A program made the translations under genes and the position numbers. A stretch of DNA of 64,000 bases, from contig JAVBJN010000049.1 in NCBI GenBank assembly GCA_031546985.1, positions 1 to 64,000 of the forward strand, given 5' to 3'. Of this stretch, positions 24,685 through 32,626 are shown one piece after another. The first letter of the stretch is position 1, and each line of letters starts with the position of its first letter. The notes below the pieces were generated by a model. It was not told the origin of the DNA. It did no database searches and was given only the letters and a program-made list of their open reading frames with translations. The stretch comes from JAVBJN01 sp031546985. GTDB taxonomy: Bacteria > Bacteroidota > Bacteroidia > Chitinophagales > Chitinophagaceae.

Positions 24685-24822
24685 TTACAGGATTACCTGA
24701 CAATTATTTAGAGGTTATAGCGTATATTCTTCACATCTCGATAACCGTTTCAAACCCGAACCACGAGACATAATGCAGCCTCATATTCTGCATGCGCCAC
24801 ATCATTCTCCTATCATCTTTCC

Positions 24823-24890
24823 GTTACTTTTTTCGCGAAAAAAAAGTAACCCAAAAAGCCGACCGAAAACGGTTACACCGCGTTTTCGGT
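24823..24890. terminator. Two adjacent hairpins between DUF4157-locus genes
   Basis: GTTACTTTTTT (24823-24833) pairs exactly with AAAAAAGTAAC (24840-24850), loop CGCGAA. ACCGAAAACG (24862-24871) pairs exactly with CGTTTTCGGT (24881-24890). They fill the 258-base gap between the 157-aa gene and the 430-aa gene. Possibly a terminator or attenuator; the element resembles GTTACTTTTTT repeats common in Bacteroidota genomes. Confidence 0.4.
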
Positions 24891-24942
24891 GAGGTACAGA
24901 TATTAAGCAACAGTGCGACTGTAGCTTCAGTTATATCACATT

Positions 24943-25416
24943 TCAATATTTTACTTTGCCGCCCGATATTTTTTTAATCTGCTGCTCCAGCAATTGAATC
25001 AGTTCATTCAGCGCGGCGGCATTAAACCGCTCTCCGCTCCAGAACACGAGTTCTTTAGACAATTCGCCCTGCGTCCATTGCAGTTGGGTACGCGACTCAT
25101 CCGGCTTACCGCTCCGCTGTGCAAACACTGGTGGGCTCTGCATCAGATCGTAGGTTTTGCTAAACAGTTGCTCCAGGTCTTTAGCGCCAATATGGCCTTC
25201 GTAACGCTCCTGTTTCATACCCCGCTCAAACGAAAGACTGGCACCACCGGTATCGGTAACGATAAAGATGGTTTTGCCGTGGAAGTGGGCATTTCCGGTT
25301 TCATAATGTAAGGTTCCTGTTTTCACGGGTAAAGATTGTGCGGATAATAAAACGGGTAACAGGCCAAGCGCTAAACAGCACGCCATTAACCATCGCCATA
25401 TCCGCTTGTTAAACAT
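24943..25416 (-). CDS. Small exported protein of the DUF4157 locus
   Basis: 157 aa with a signal peptide (WLMACCLALGLLPVLLSAQ). Mature part is beta-rich then helical: GTLHYETGNAHFHGKTIFIV, GASLSFERGMKQERYEG, and a C-terminal helix LNELIQLLEQQIKKISGGK. No recognised family. It starts 9 bases after the stop of the 431-aa DUF4157 protease gene, so it is very likely co-expressed; an immunity or accessory role for that protein is plausible but only inferred from adjacency. Confidence 0.65.
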   Translation of the reverse strand: MFNKRIWRWLMACCLALGLLPVLLSAQSLPVKTGTLHYETGNAHFHGKTIFIVTDTGGASLSFERGMKQERYEGHIGAKDLEQLFSKTYDLMQSPPVFAQRSGKPDESRTQLQWTQGELSKELVFWSGERFNAAALNELIQLLEQQIKKISGGKVKY

Positions 25417-25425
25417 ATGCCGCGT

Positions 25426-26721
25426 TTATCTTGGAGGCAATTGTAATTCCTGGCCGGGAAAGATCAGGTTCGGATCTCTGATAATGCCACGGTTCAGGTT
25501 AAAGATCTCTCTCCAGCGGGCTTCGGTACCATAAATGCGGCGCGATATCCACGAAAGGTTATCGCCCCTGCGCACGATATAGGTATCGCTCCAGCCTGCT
25601 GTAAAATTGATACCGGATGCAGAAGAAATATCTGCTGCCAGCTGGTCGCCGTGGCGCATACGCACATCAGCATTTGGAATGCCTTCGTCGTAATAGTTGC
25701 CCATAATGGAATTATCGGTAAACACACCTGGCCCTGCGGCAGTGCTGCGGCTGGGTGCAGCTGCATCTATATATTCGTCTTTAAGCCCCAGCTGGTGCCC
25801 CAGTTCATGCGCACGCGTGGTGGCATCTCCGGCAACAAACCAGTTAGACAAATCGTCTCTGCCGTCTCCGGCGTGCAATGCCACGGTAAGGTCTGCCGCC
25901 GCAGTTGCATCAAACGTAAGGTTTACCCGCAGTTGCAGTTCATTGCCATCTGGCCCGGTAAGCGTAAACCTATGATCCCAGTAACGCATAAACTCAAGCT
26001 CGGTTTGCCGTTGCACAGTGGCTACCTGTGCGGCGGTTACCCCTGCATCGGGGTTAACCAGCACATTAATGGTAATGGTGGCTTCGGTATCCGTTATTTC
26101 GAGACTGTAATTGGAATCCCACCCGTATGGCGCGTCAGATACATGGTGGCTTACCGACATACCAATATCGGTTTGCGGTTGTATGCGTGCCGGGTTTTGC
26201 TGCGTTACGTGCGCCATTTCATGCGCCAGCAATCTTTGCCCATCAGCGCTGGAAGGATCATAACGGTCGCGGTTAAATACAATATGGTCGCCGGAAGTAT
26301 AAGCTTTGGCATGGATAGACTGGGCAGATTCTGCCGCAGACTCATCGGTATGCACCCGCACATCACTAAAATCATACCCCATTCTGCGGCCAAAAAACTG
26401 TTGCGTACTTTGCGATAAGGGCATGCCCGAACCCGGTAGCGACTGCACATAACCATTCAGCGCCGGACTGGCTTTAACGCCCGTGCCGGGTAGCCCTGCT
26501 TTGCGCTGCACCATACCCGAAGGCTGGTTTCCTTTTGCCGCATAGGCGGGCGCGGCAGAAAGCGCATGATCGGTTACTGCATCGGCTTCGCGTTCATAAC
26601 TATCGTCTGGGGAATTGATCTCCAATTTGGGCTGGATAACGGGCTTTCCGGGGAAAAAAGCAGCGGGCGTATGACCGGGAGGGCGTTTACGCTGTTGCAA
26701 GCCCTTTACAGAGTTTTGCAT
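25426..26721 (-). CDS. DUF4157 (eCIS-core) protein with metzincin-like protease and LysM domain
   Basis: 431 aa, no signal peptide. Domain order: leader VIQPKLEINSPDDSYEREAD (28-47) with SGMVQRK (68-74); DUF4157 core 110-175 (SDVRVHTDESAAESAQSIHA, SGDHIVFNRDRYDP, HEMAH at 167-171); then an independent metalloprotease-like domain with HELGHQLGLKDEY, i.e. His305-Glu306-His309-Gly312-Asp315, and a Met-turn-like SIMGNYY (Met340); and a C-terminal LysM (about 380-428; YIVRRGDNLSWISRRIYGTE ... NLIFPGQELQLP). LysM binds peptidoglycan or chitin. The set suggests a contractile-injection cargo or a wall-targeted protease. First gene of the minus-strand locus; a palindrome lies at its promoter. Confidence 0.85.
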   Translation of the reverse strand: MQNSVKGLQQRKRPPGHTPAAFFPGKPVIQPKLEINSPDDSYEREADAVTDHALSAAPAYAAKGNQPSGMVQRKAGLPGTGVKASPALNGYVQSLPGSGMPLSQSTQQFFGRRMGYDFSDVRVHTDESAAESAQSIHAKAYTSGDHIVFNRDRYDPSSADGQRLLAHEMAHVTQQNPARIQPQTDIGMSVSHHVSDAPYGWDSNYSLEITDTEATITINVLVNPDAGVTAAQVATVQRQTELEFMRYWDHRFTLTGPDGNELQLRVNLTFDATAAADLTVALHAGDGRDDLSNWFVAGDATTRAHELGHQLGLKDEYIDAAAPSRSTAAGPGVFTDNSIMGNYYDEGIPNADVRMRHGDQLAADISSASGINFTAGWSDTYIVRRGDNLSWISRRIYGTEARWREIFNLNRGIIRDPNLIFPGQELQLPPR

Positions 26722-26734
26722 AGGGAGTGGTTTC

Positions 26735-26752
26735 TTTGGTTAACCAAATATA
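26735..26752 (-). promoter_or_regulatory. -7 box with overlapping palindrome upstream of DUF4157 locus
   Basis: TATATTTG on the minus strand (26752-26745) is a -7 box about 24 bases before the ATG at 26721. It overlaps the perfect 14-bp palindrome TTTGGTTAACCAAA (26735-26748), a candidate operator. No TTG at the usual -33 spacing. Confidence 0.45.
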
Positions 26753-26849
26753 ATAAATAACCGCTATAAATGGGCCTGGCAATAAATAAAGCGCCGGAAT
26801 GCCCCCGAAGAATTAATTTTGGACCGTTTAAAAAATGAGTTAAAACGTT

Positions 26850-28337
26850 ATGGATCATTCTACCCTTACGATTCAGCAATTAAGCATAGGCCAGCTGGCC
26901 GAAATAGCCCGCAGCGGTCAAAAAATAGCCGTAGCAGCAGCAGACCTGGAAAAAGTAGCGGCATGCCGCCAGTTCCTGGACAATAAAGTGAGCAATCCTG
27001 ATAGTGTGTTTTATGGCATCAACACGGGTTTTGGTTCGCTGTGCAATGTAAAGATCGAAAAAGCAGATATTGAGCAGCTCCAGGAAAACCTGGTACTGAG
27101 CCACAGTTGCGGTACCGGTAATATGGTGCCCGACGAAATTGTGCGCCTTATGCTGCTCCTCAAAATCAAAGGGCTTTCGCTGGGCTACAGCGGTATAGCC
27201 GTAAGCACCATTCAGCGCCTGGTAGATTTCTACAACCACGATGTATTACCGGTGGTGTACGAGCAAGGCTCACTGGGTGCGAGCGGCGATCTGGCCCCGC
27301 TGGCGCATATGTGCCTGCCCCTGCTGGGCAAAGGCAAAGTGCGGGTAAACGGTGAGGTTAAAGACGCTGCCGAAGTACTGAAAGCAAAAGGATGGGAACC
27401 CCTGAAACTGCAATCGAAAGAAGGCCTGGCTTTGCTGAACGGTACCCAGTTTATGAGCAGTTATGCCAGCTGGAACCTGATGCAATCGCAACGCCTGTTG
27501 CAATGGGCCGATGTGATTTGCGCCCTGAGCCTCGATGGATTTGATGGTAAAAGAGAACCTTTCCTGCCTTATATCCACACCATTCGCCCACACAACGGAC
27601 AAGTAAGCACTGCGCAAAACATTCTGAAACTGCTGGAAGGCTCCGAAATTGCCGACCGCAAAAAAGAGCAGGTGCAGGACCCCTACTCTTTCCGTTGCGT
27701 ACCGCAAGTGCATGGCGCTTCTAAAGACACGGTAGACCACGTAACCCGTGTGGTAGAAACCGAGATTAACGCGGTAACCGACAACCCGATTGTGGTGCCC
27801 GAAGCCGATGGCATTTTCAGTGGGGGCAACTTCCACGGTCAGCCGCTGGCGCTGGTGCTCGATTTCCTGGCCATTGCCATGGCCGAGATTGGCAGCATCT
27901 CCGAACGCCGTACCTATTTGCTCATTAGCGGACAACGCAACCTGCCGGCCTTCCTGGTAGCCCGCCCGGGCCTGGATAGCGGTCTTATGATTGCCCAATA
28001 CGCCGCGGCAGCTATTGTAAGCCAAAGCAAGCAATTGTGCACACCTGCTTCTGTAGACAGTATTGTGAGTAGCAATGGCCAGGAAGACCATGTGAGCATG
28101 GGCGCCAATGCCGCTACCAAATGCCGCCTGGTGGTGTTAAACACCGAGCGCGTACTGGCTATCGAATTGCTCAACGCTGCTCAGGCGCTGGATTTCCGCC
28201 AGCCGTTAAAAACGTCTCCTTACCTGCAAAAGATGTACGAAGCCTTCCGCAAAGAAGTGCCGTTTATGGAAAAAGACCGTATTGTACACGACGATATCGA
28301 AAAAGCGATCCAGTTTATCCGTACTTACCAGTTGTAG
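26850..28337 (+). CDS. hutH: Histidine ammonia-lyase
   Basis: 495 aa. First step of histidine breakdown: L-histidine to urocanate and ammonia, in the cytoplasm. The MIO cofactor forms from Ala144-Ser145-Gly146 in GSLGASGDLAPLAHM. Other family blocks: YGINTGFGSLCNVKI, LLNGTQFMSSYASW, QDPYSFRCVPQVHG, NPIVVPEADGIFSGGNFHGQ and SSNGQEDHVSMGANAA. Length is close to the usual 500. No hutU, hutI or hutG is adjacent, so the pathway is split. A -7 box TAATTTTG (26814-26821) lies upstream, divergent from the DUF4157 locus. An aromatic amino acid lyase of other specificity is possible but HutH is the better fit. Confidence 0.93.
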   Translation: MDHSTLTIQQLSIGQLAEIARSGQKIAVAAADLEKVAACRQFLDNKVSNPDSVFYGINTGFGSLCNVKIEKADIEQLQENLVLSHSCGTGNMVPDEIVRLMLLLKIKGLSLGYSGIAVSTIQRLVDFYNHDVLPVVYEQGSLGASGDLAPLAHMCLPLLGKGKVRVNGEVKDAAEVLKAKGWEPLKLQSKEGLALLNGTQFMSSYASWNLMQSQRLLQWADVICALSLDGFDGKREPFLPYIHTIRPHNGQVSTAQNILKLLEGSEIADRKKEQVQDPYSFRCVPQVHGASKDTVDHVTRVVETEINAVTDNPIVVPEADGIFSGGNFHGQPLALVLDFLAIAMAEIGSISERRTYLLISGQRNLPAFLVARPGLDSGLMIAQYAAAAIVSQSKQLCTPASVDSIVSSNGQEDHVSMGANAATKCRLVVLNTERVLAIELLNAAQALDFRQPLKTSPYLQKMYEAFRKEVPFMEKDRIVHDDIEKAIQFIRTYQL

Positions 28338-28360
28338 GTCTACCGCAGATCCTTTTCCAA

Positions 28361-28424
28361 AACAACCTGACAGAGCCTGTCCCGTCAATGCGGGACGCAT
28401 CGCTCCGGTCAGGTTGTTTTTTTT
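28361..28424 (+). terminator. Terminator of hutH with repeat in its loop
   Basis: AACAACCTGAC (28361-28371) pairs exactly with GTCAGGTTGTT (28408-28418), followed by a T run to 28424. The loop carries GAGCCTGTCCCGTCAATGCG, a member of the interspersed GCCTGTCCC/GCATGCGGG family, so a repeat element appears to provide the terminator. Confidence 0.75.
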
Positions 28425-28493
28425 ATGCCCATACTGATGCACATCATGAATCGGCGCCGCAAAAGCATGTAATTTTGTTCGCAAATCATCAAT

Positions 28494-29141
28494 ATGAGCG
28501 CGCACAACATAGCAGGCATACGCCAGGATTATATCAAGACCAGCTTAACCGAAAACGATACGGCTGCCAATCCTTTCGATCAGTTTCAACGCTGGTTTGA
28601 TGAAGTGCTGAAAAGCGAAGCCAGCGAGCCTAACGCGATGACGTTATCAACCGTTGATGCGGCAGGCAAGCCACATGGCCGTATTGTATTGCTCAAAGGG
28701 TTTGACGAAAAGGGATTCCTCTTCTTTACCAATTACGAGAGCAATAAGGGGCAGGAACTGCAACAGCGGCCCTATGCTGCGCTTACCTTTTTTTGGAAAG
28801 AACTGGAGCGCCAGGTGCGTATAGAAGGCACCGTAACCAAAGCAACCGAAACAGAATCTGACGAATATTTTAACAGCCGGCCGGCCAGTAGCCGTGTGGG
28901 GGCGTGGGCATCGCCGCAAAGCCGGGTGATCAGCAGCCGCTCGGTACTCGAACAACGGGAGCAGGAGCTGCACCAGCAATACCCGGATGGCAACGTTCCG
29001 CGGCCTGGTCATTGGGGTGGCTACCGGGTAAGCCCTACGCGTGTAGAGTTCTGGCAGGGCCGGGCCAGCCGCCTGCACGATCGTATTGTGTATGTAAAAG
29101 AAGAAAACGGAAACTGGAGGAAGGAACGCCTGGCCCCTTAA
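28494..29141 (+). CDS. pdxH: Pyridoxamine 5'-phosphate oxidase
   Basis: 215 aa. FMN enzyme that oxidises pyridoxine/pyridoxamine 5'-phosphate to pyridoxal 5'-phosphate, in vitamin B6 synthesis and salvage. Family blocks: NPFDQFQRWFDEVLKSEASE, NAMTLSTVDAAGKPHGRIVL, GFLFFTNYESNKGQEL, RQVRIEGTVTKATETESDEY, FNSRPASSRVGAWASPQS and the C-terminal GGYRVSPTRVEFWQGRASRL with RLHDR. Full length. A -7 box TAATTTTG (28470-28477) sits 16 bases before the ATG. Closed by a strong terminator shared with the convergent THX gene. Confidence 0.97.
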   Translation: MSAHNIAGIRQDYIKTSLTENDTAANPFDQFQRWFDEVLKSEASEPNAMTLSTVDAAGKPHGRIVLLKGFDEKGFLFFTNYESNKGQELQQRPYAALTFFWKELERQVRIEGTVTKATETESDEYFNSRPASSRVGAWASPQSRVISSRSVLEQREQELHQQYPDGNVPRPGHWGGYRVSPTRVEFWQGRASRLHDRIVYVKEENGNWRKERLAP

Positions 29142-29159
29142 TACGCTACAAACAGGCAC

Positions 29160-29197
29160 AAAAAAGCCCCCGCAGATATCTGCGGGGGCTTTTTTTT
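29160..29197. terminator. Bidirectional terminator between pdxH and THX gene
   Basis: GCCCCCGCAGA / TCTGCGGGGGC forms a perfect palindromic stem (29166-29190) flanked by A6 and T8, so it works for both the plus-strand pdxH and the minus-strand THX gene. Confidence 0.92.
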
Positions 29198-29203
29198 AAA
29201 GTC

Positions 29204-29341
29204 TTAAGCTTTTACTTCAGCTTTAGCAACGTTATTGTTTACCGCTCTAGATTTACGAGTGGTTGCACGTTGAGTGCGGGAAATACCGAAAGATCCTTTA
29301 AAAATCTTACCGCGCTTGGTTCTTTTATCACCTCTACCCAT
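29204..29341 (-). CDS. 30S ribosomal protein THX
   Basis: 45 aa: starts MGRGDKRTKRGKIFKGSFG, highly basic, and ends NNNVAKAEVKA. The MGRGDKRTKRGKI start is the hallmark of the Thx protein that packs on the head of the 30S subunit in Thermus and is widespread in Bacteroidota. It is too short for common gene cut-offs. The minus-strand CAAAGGTA complement (a TACCTTTG -7 box at 29399-29392) lies about 50 bases upstream. It is followed by the bidirectional terminator and preceded by the HU gene, both linked to nucleoid or ribosome function. Confidence 0.92.
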   Translation of the reverse strand: MGRGDKRTKRGKIFKGSFGISRTQRATTRKSRAVNNNVAKAEVKA

Positions 29342-29430
29342 GATTGATAAATTTTGTTAGTGAACAGTTTTTGTTTTCAGTTAATGGATGGCAAAGGTAA
29401 AAAAAATACTCAATAGCCACTTATATTATA

Positions 29431-29459
29431 AAAAAAGCAGAAAACCGGTGGTTTTCTGC
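29431..29459 (-). terminator. Terminator of the HU gene
   Basis: GCAGAAAACC (29437-29446) pairs exactly with GGTTTTCTGC (29450-29459); on the minus strand a run of six T follows (29436-29431). Lies 24 bases after the HU stop. Confidence 0.85.
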
Positions 29460-29482
29460 CTTCAATAAGCTTCAATCGCTTA

Positions 29483-29752
29483 CTAGATTTTATCAGACAA
29501 AGCCTTACCAGGTTTAAACTTCGCCACTTTCTTAGCTTTAATTTTGATAACGGCACCGGTTTGAGGGTTACGACCGTTACGAGCGGCACGTTTGGTAACA
29601 GAGAAAGTACCAAAACCTACCAGCGTAACTTTACCACCTTTTTTCAGGGTATCGGTTACTGCTTTTGTAAAGCTATCCAGAGCATCATTAGCTTGTGTTT
29701 TGGTAATGTCTGCGTCTTTTGCCAGCTTGTCGATTAATTCAGCTTTGTTCAT
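29483..29752 (-). CDS. HU-family DNA-binding protein
   Basis: 89 aa. Small basic histone-like protein that binds and bends DNA as a dimer. Sequence is a standard HU: MNKAELIDKLAKDADITKTQ, LKKGGKVTLVGFGTFSV, then the beta-arm RAARNGRNPQTGAVIKIKAK and VAKFKPGKALSDKI. Full length. It has a full promoter at 29796-29826 and its own terminator, so it is a single-gene unit, probably highly expressed. Confidence 0.97.
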   Translation of the reverse strand: MNKAELIDKLAKDADITKTQANDALDSFTKAVTDTLKKGGKVTLVGFGTFSVTKRAARNGRNPQTGAVIKIKAKKVAKFKPGKALSDKI

Positions 29753-29795
29753 AGTGCGTGTGTTTATTTAAGTGAACAATTTGTGTGTGTTGCAG

Positions 29796-29826
29796 CAAAT
29801 TTAGGGGCTTTTAGCAGATTACCAAA
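29796..29826 (-). promoter_or_regulatory. Promoter of the HU gene
   Basis: On the minus strand TTTG (29826-29823), 19-base spacer, TAAATTTG (29803-29796). Start expected near 29790, leaving a leader of about 38 bases before the ATG at 29752. Confidence 0.75.
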
Positions 29827-29954
29827 TATTTTAAAAATATTTTTTCTGGCTGAAAACCGCTACAGGCAAACATTTCCACATATTATTAACATTTCCCACT
29901 CTTTATTATGCCCGCCAATACAGTTTTTCAGCGCACTGCATATTTTACACCCCT

Positions 29955-30257
29955 TTATACTACCCGCATTACCGTACGGAAAGCCACGAATTTGCTGCCA
30001 AAAAGATCAAATCCTTTTTGCCTCAGCAGCGGTGCATATTCGTTGATATAAGTCTCATAATTCTCTACGTTATCGCTGAAATACTGGGCCGCGTAAGTAA
30101 ACCCTTCGGCATCGTCCTGCTCAAACAAATGCAGCAGCTTACAGTCGCGAAAGCAGCCAGTGGCCAATACTTCGGGCATATGTTCGGTTTTCATCCACTG
30201 CAGCCAGCGCTCATTAATGCTCGGATCTACCTTAATGGTTACGTTATAAATGATCAT
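29955..30257 (-). CDS. DUF4286-family protein
   Basis: 100 aa. Small cytoplasmic protein of the Bacteroidota family DUF4286 (ferredoxin-like alpha-beta fold expected): MIIYNVTIKVDPSINERWLQ, WMKTEHMPEVLATGCFRDCK, AAQYFSDNVENYETYINEYA and ending in VAFRTVMRVV. Function unknown. It starts 37 bases after the exonuclease III stop on the same strand, so the two may share a transcript. Confidence 0.88.
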   Translation of the reverse strand: MIIYNVTIKVDPSINERWLQWMKTEHMPEVLATGCFRDCKLLHLFEQDDAEGFTYAAQYFSDNVENYETYINEYAPLLRQKGFDLFGSKFVAFRTVMRVV

Positions 30258-30294
30258 ACCGGATCTTGAAAATTAGTCGGTTTATAAAACAGGA

Positions 30295-31062
30295 TTAAAG
30301 CGCGAGATCAAGAAAAACAGGACAGTGGTCGCTGTGTTTTACATCGGGCCATATGGCTACTTCTTTGATCTTGTCTTTAAGATCGTCCGATACGTTGATG
30401 TAATCGATACGCCAGCCTTTGTTTTGCAACCTTACCGTTGGGAAACGCTGGCTCCACCAGCTGTACTGCCCCGGTGCATTGTTCAGCACCCGGAAAGTAT
30501 CTACAAAACCGGCAGCAATAAGCTTGTCCATCCAGGCACGCTCTTCGGGCAGGAAGCCGGAAGACTTCTTATTTCCTTTAGGATCGTGAATATCCATTTC
30601 GGTATGTGCAATGTTATAATCGCCGCAAATGATCAGCGATTTGCCTTGCTTGCGCAGCTCTTGCAGATGGTTAAAAAACTCTTCCAGCCACTGGCATTTG
30701 TAGGTCTGGCGCAGGTCTCCGCTGGTGCCGGAAGGGAAATACGCATTTATCAGGCGCACATTACCAAAGTCGAGTTGCAGCACACGACCTTCGAGATCGC
30801 TTTGCTCAGCACCGTTACCGGTAGTTACCAGGTCGGGCTGTATTTTGGTCAAAACCGCTACCCCACTGTATCCTTTTTTCTCCGCGGCAAACCAGTATAC
30901 ACTGTAGCCAAGATCGTTAAACACTTTCATGTCTACATCCTTCTCCAGCGCTTTTACTTCCTGAAGACATACCACATCGGCAGGGTGCGTGGCCAGCCAG
31001 TCTGCAAATCCTTTGGTAAGGGCAGAACGGATTCCGTTTACGTTGTAGGTAACTATTTTCAT
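30295..31062 (-). CDS. xth: Exodeoxyribonuclease III (AP endonuclease)
   Basis: 255 aa. Mg-dependent nuclease of the exonuclease III/APE1 family acting in base-excision repair. Motifs: MKIVTYNVNGIRSALTKGF, VVCLQEVKALEKDVD (metal Glu), GYSGVAVLTK, LINAYFPSG, IICGDYNIAHTEMDIHDP, GWRIDYINVSDDL and the C-terminal KHSDHCPVFLDL with the catalytic Asp-His pair. Length and motifs complete. Upstream is a 285-base gap with no recognised element. Confidence 0.96.
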   Translation of the reverse strand: MKIVTYNVNGIRSALTKGFADWLATHPADVVCLQEVKALEKDVDMKVFNDLGYSVYWFAAEKKGYSGVAVLTKIQPDLVTTGNGAEQSDLEGRVLQLDFGNVRLINAYFPSGTSGDLRQTYKCQWLEEFFNHLQELRKQGKSLIICGDYNIAHTEMDIHDPKGNKKSSGFLPEERAWMDKLIAAGFVDTFRVLNNAPGQYSWWSQRFPTVRLQNKGWRIDYINVSDDLKDKIKEVAIWPDVKHSDHCPVFLDLAL

Positions 31063-31347
31063 GCCTGCAAGTTATACGAATTGTAAAAATAAAACAGACC
31101 AATTTAAGGTATAATGCCGGTGTTGCAGCCATTCAGATCAATGCAATGGGTGTGTTGCGGATACACAACCGGCGTTAATGAGAAGTGGAGAACAAAATGA
31201 ACCCTTAATATGCGGTTTCAAACGCTTTAACATTTATTGCCCTACCTGTGCACAACTAAATTGTGCTACCCTTTTTTGGAATGTTTTAGTACTTTCAGAA
31301 CAGCTATTGGATTGAGCATTTGTTGGACAGAATAAATTTAGCCCCGT

Positions 31348-32079
31348 ATGACCCCCATTAAAAGAATCATTCCTCCCAAGCGGAGTGTGTACCTGGAGGG
31401 ACCCAAAAGCAGAGGATATGAACTGAAATTTGCACTTAAAGTTTTCTGGCAATTCATTAAAGGTTTCAGAAACCTGCATTTCGCCGGCCCCTGCATTACT
31501 GTATTTGGTTCCGCCCGGTTTAAAGAAGATCACCCTTACTATACCGCAGCATACGAATTCGGAAAACGCATTGCCATGCTGGGCATGACCACCATAACCG
31601 GTGGCGGCCCGGGTATTATGGAAGCGGCCAACCGCGGCGCTTACGAAAACGGTGGCGCCTCTATTGGTTGCAACATTGTATTGCCGCATGAGCAGCACGA
31701 AAACCCCTACCTGCACAAATCCATCACGTTCGAACACTTTTTTGTGCGCAAGGTGCTGCTGGTAAAATATTCTTATGCCTTTGTAATCATGCCCGGCGGG
31801 TTTGGTACCATGGATGAGTTTTACGAAATTCTTACCCTGATACAAACCAAATCGGTAACGCAGTTTCCGGTGGTATTGTATGGCAAGGATTTCTTTGCGC
31901 CGCTGATGGACCTGATACAACACATGATAGAAGCAGGCACGGTATCGCCCGAAGACCTGGACCTGGTGCTGCTTACAGATGATGTAGACGATGCCATACA
32001 GCACATTCGCGATTATATCGAAGACAATTACAAGCTTAGATTGCGCCGCAGAAACTGGTGGCTGATAGAGAAACGGTAG
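31348..32079 (+). CDS. LOG-family protein (TIGR00730-type Rossmann fold)
   Basis: 243 aa. Predicted nucleotide-binding hydrolase related to cytokinin riboside 5'-monophosphate phosphoribohydrolase. The two family signatures are seen: TITGGGPGIMEAANRGA and MPGGFGTMDEFYEILTLIQT. The N-terminal 60 residues (RSVYLEGPKSRGYELKF) are longer than in the shortest LOG proteins, and the basic tail RLRRRNWWLIEKR is notable. In bacteria the true substrate is often unknown (AMP or other nucleoside monophosphates). It is 53 bases upstream of the asparaginase-domain gene. Confidence 0.9.
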   Translation: MTPIKRIIPPKRSVYLEGPKSRGYELKFALKVFWQFIKGFRNLHFAGPCITVFGSARFKEDHPYYTAAYEFGKRIAMLGMTTITGGGPGIMEAANRGAYENGGASIGCNIVLPHEQHENPYLHKSITFEHFFVRKVLLVKYSYAFVIMPGGFGTMDEFYEILTLIQTKSVTQFPVVLYGKDFFAPLMDLIQHMIEAGTVSPEDLDLVLLTDDVDDAIQHIRDYIEDNYKLRLRRRNWWLIEKR

Positions 32080-32132
32080 AATACCCGGCGATTTTATAAT
32101 TTTACGCCTTCATTACTTTGAACTGCAAAATT

Positions 32133-32621
32133 ATGAGCATTCGCATATTGGTTACAGGCGGCACCTTTGATAAGGAATACGATATGATCAACGGCAAACT
32201 GGATTTCGAAGAAACCCATGTGCCGGAGATGCTTAAACTGGGCCGCTGCACGGTAGATACCGAGATTCGTACCGTGATGATGGTAGACAGCCTGGAAATG
32301 ACTGATGCCGACAGAGAATTGATACTCCACAGCTGCCAGACAGCGCCGGAAGATAAGATACTGATTACGCACGGTACCGATACCATGACCATCACTGGTG
32401 AGTTTCTGGCTAAGGCCAATATGAAGAAAACCATTGTGATCACCGGCGCTATGATTCCATACAAGTTCGGTAGCTCCGACGGATTCTTTAACCTGGGCAG
32501 CGCGATGGCTTTTGCCCAAACCCTTCCACATGGTGTGTACATTGCCATGAATGGCCGCTACTACAAATGGGATAATGTGAAGAAAAACCGCAAAACCGGT
32601 TACTTCGAAGAAATACAATAA
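32133..32621 (+). CDS. Stand-alone asparaginase N-terminal domain protein
   Basis: 162 aa from the ATG at 32133 (MSIRILVTGGTFDKEYD). Contains the two catalytic Thr motifs of type I/II asparaginases: TGGTFDK near residue 9 and ITHGTDTMTITGEFL near 80, with VITGAMIPYKFGSSDG. It ends at about half the normal 330-residue length, missing the C-terminal domain completely. This half-length form is known as an asparaginase-domain protein. Whether it hydrolyses asparagine is uncertain. Follows the LOG gene; terminator directly after. Confidence 0.87.
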   Translation: MSIRILVTGGTFDKEYDMINGKLDFEETHVPEMLKLGRCTVDTEIRTVMMVDSLEMTDADRELILHSCQTAPEDKILITHGTDTMTITGEFLAKANMKKTIVITGAMIPYKFGSSDGFFNLGSAMAFAQTLPHGVYIAMNGRYYKWDNVKKNRKTGYFEEIQ

Positions 32622-32626
32622 GAAAC

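Noticed and set aside
24792..24977. 61-codon plus-strand frame in the DUF4157 locus
   Set aside because: Runs across two perfect hairpins and into the antisense of the 157-aa gene; not gene-like.
22244..26721. Complete contractile injection system
   Set aside because: Only DUF4157-type cargo-like proteins are present; no sheath, tube, baseplate, AAA ATPase or spike gene is in the window.
29783..30046. 87-codon plus-strand frame beside HU
   Set aside because: Lies over the HU promoter and antisense to the DUF4286 gene.
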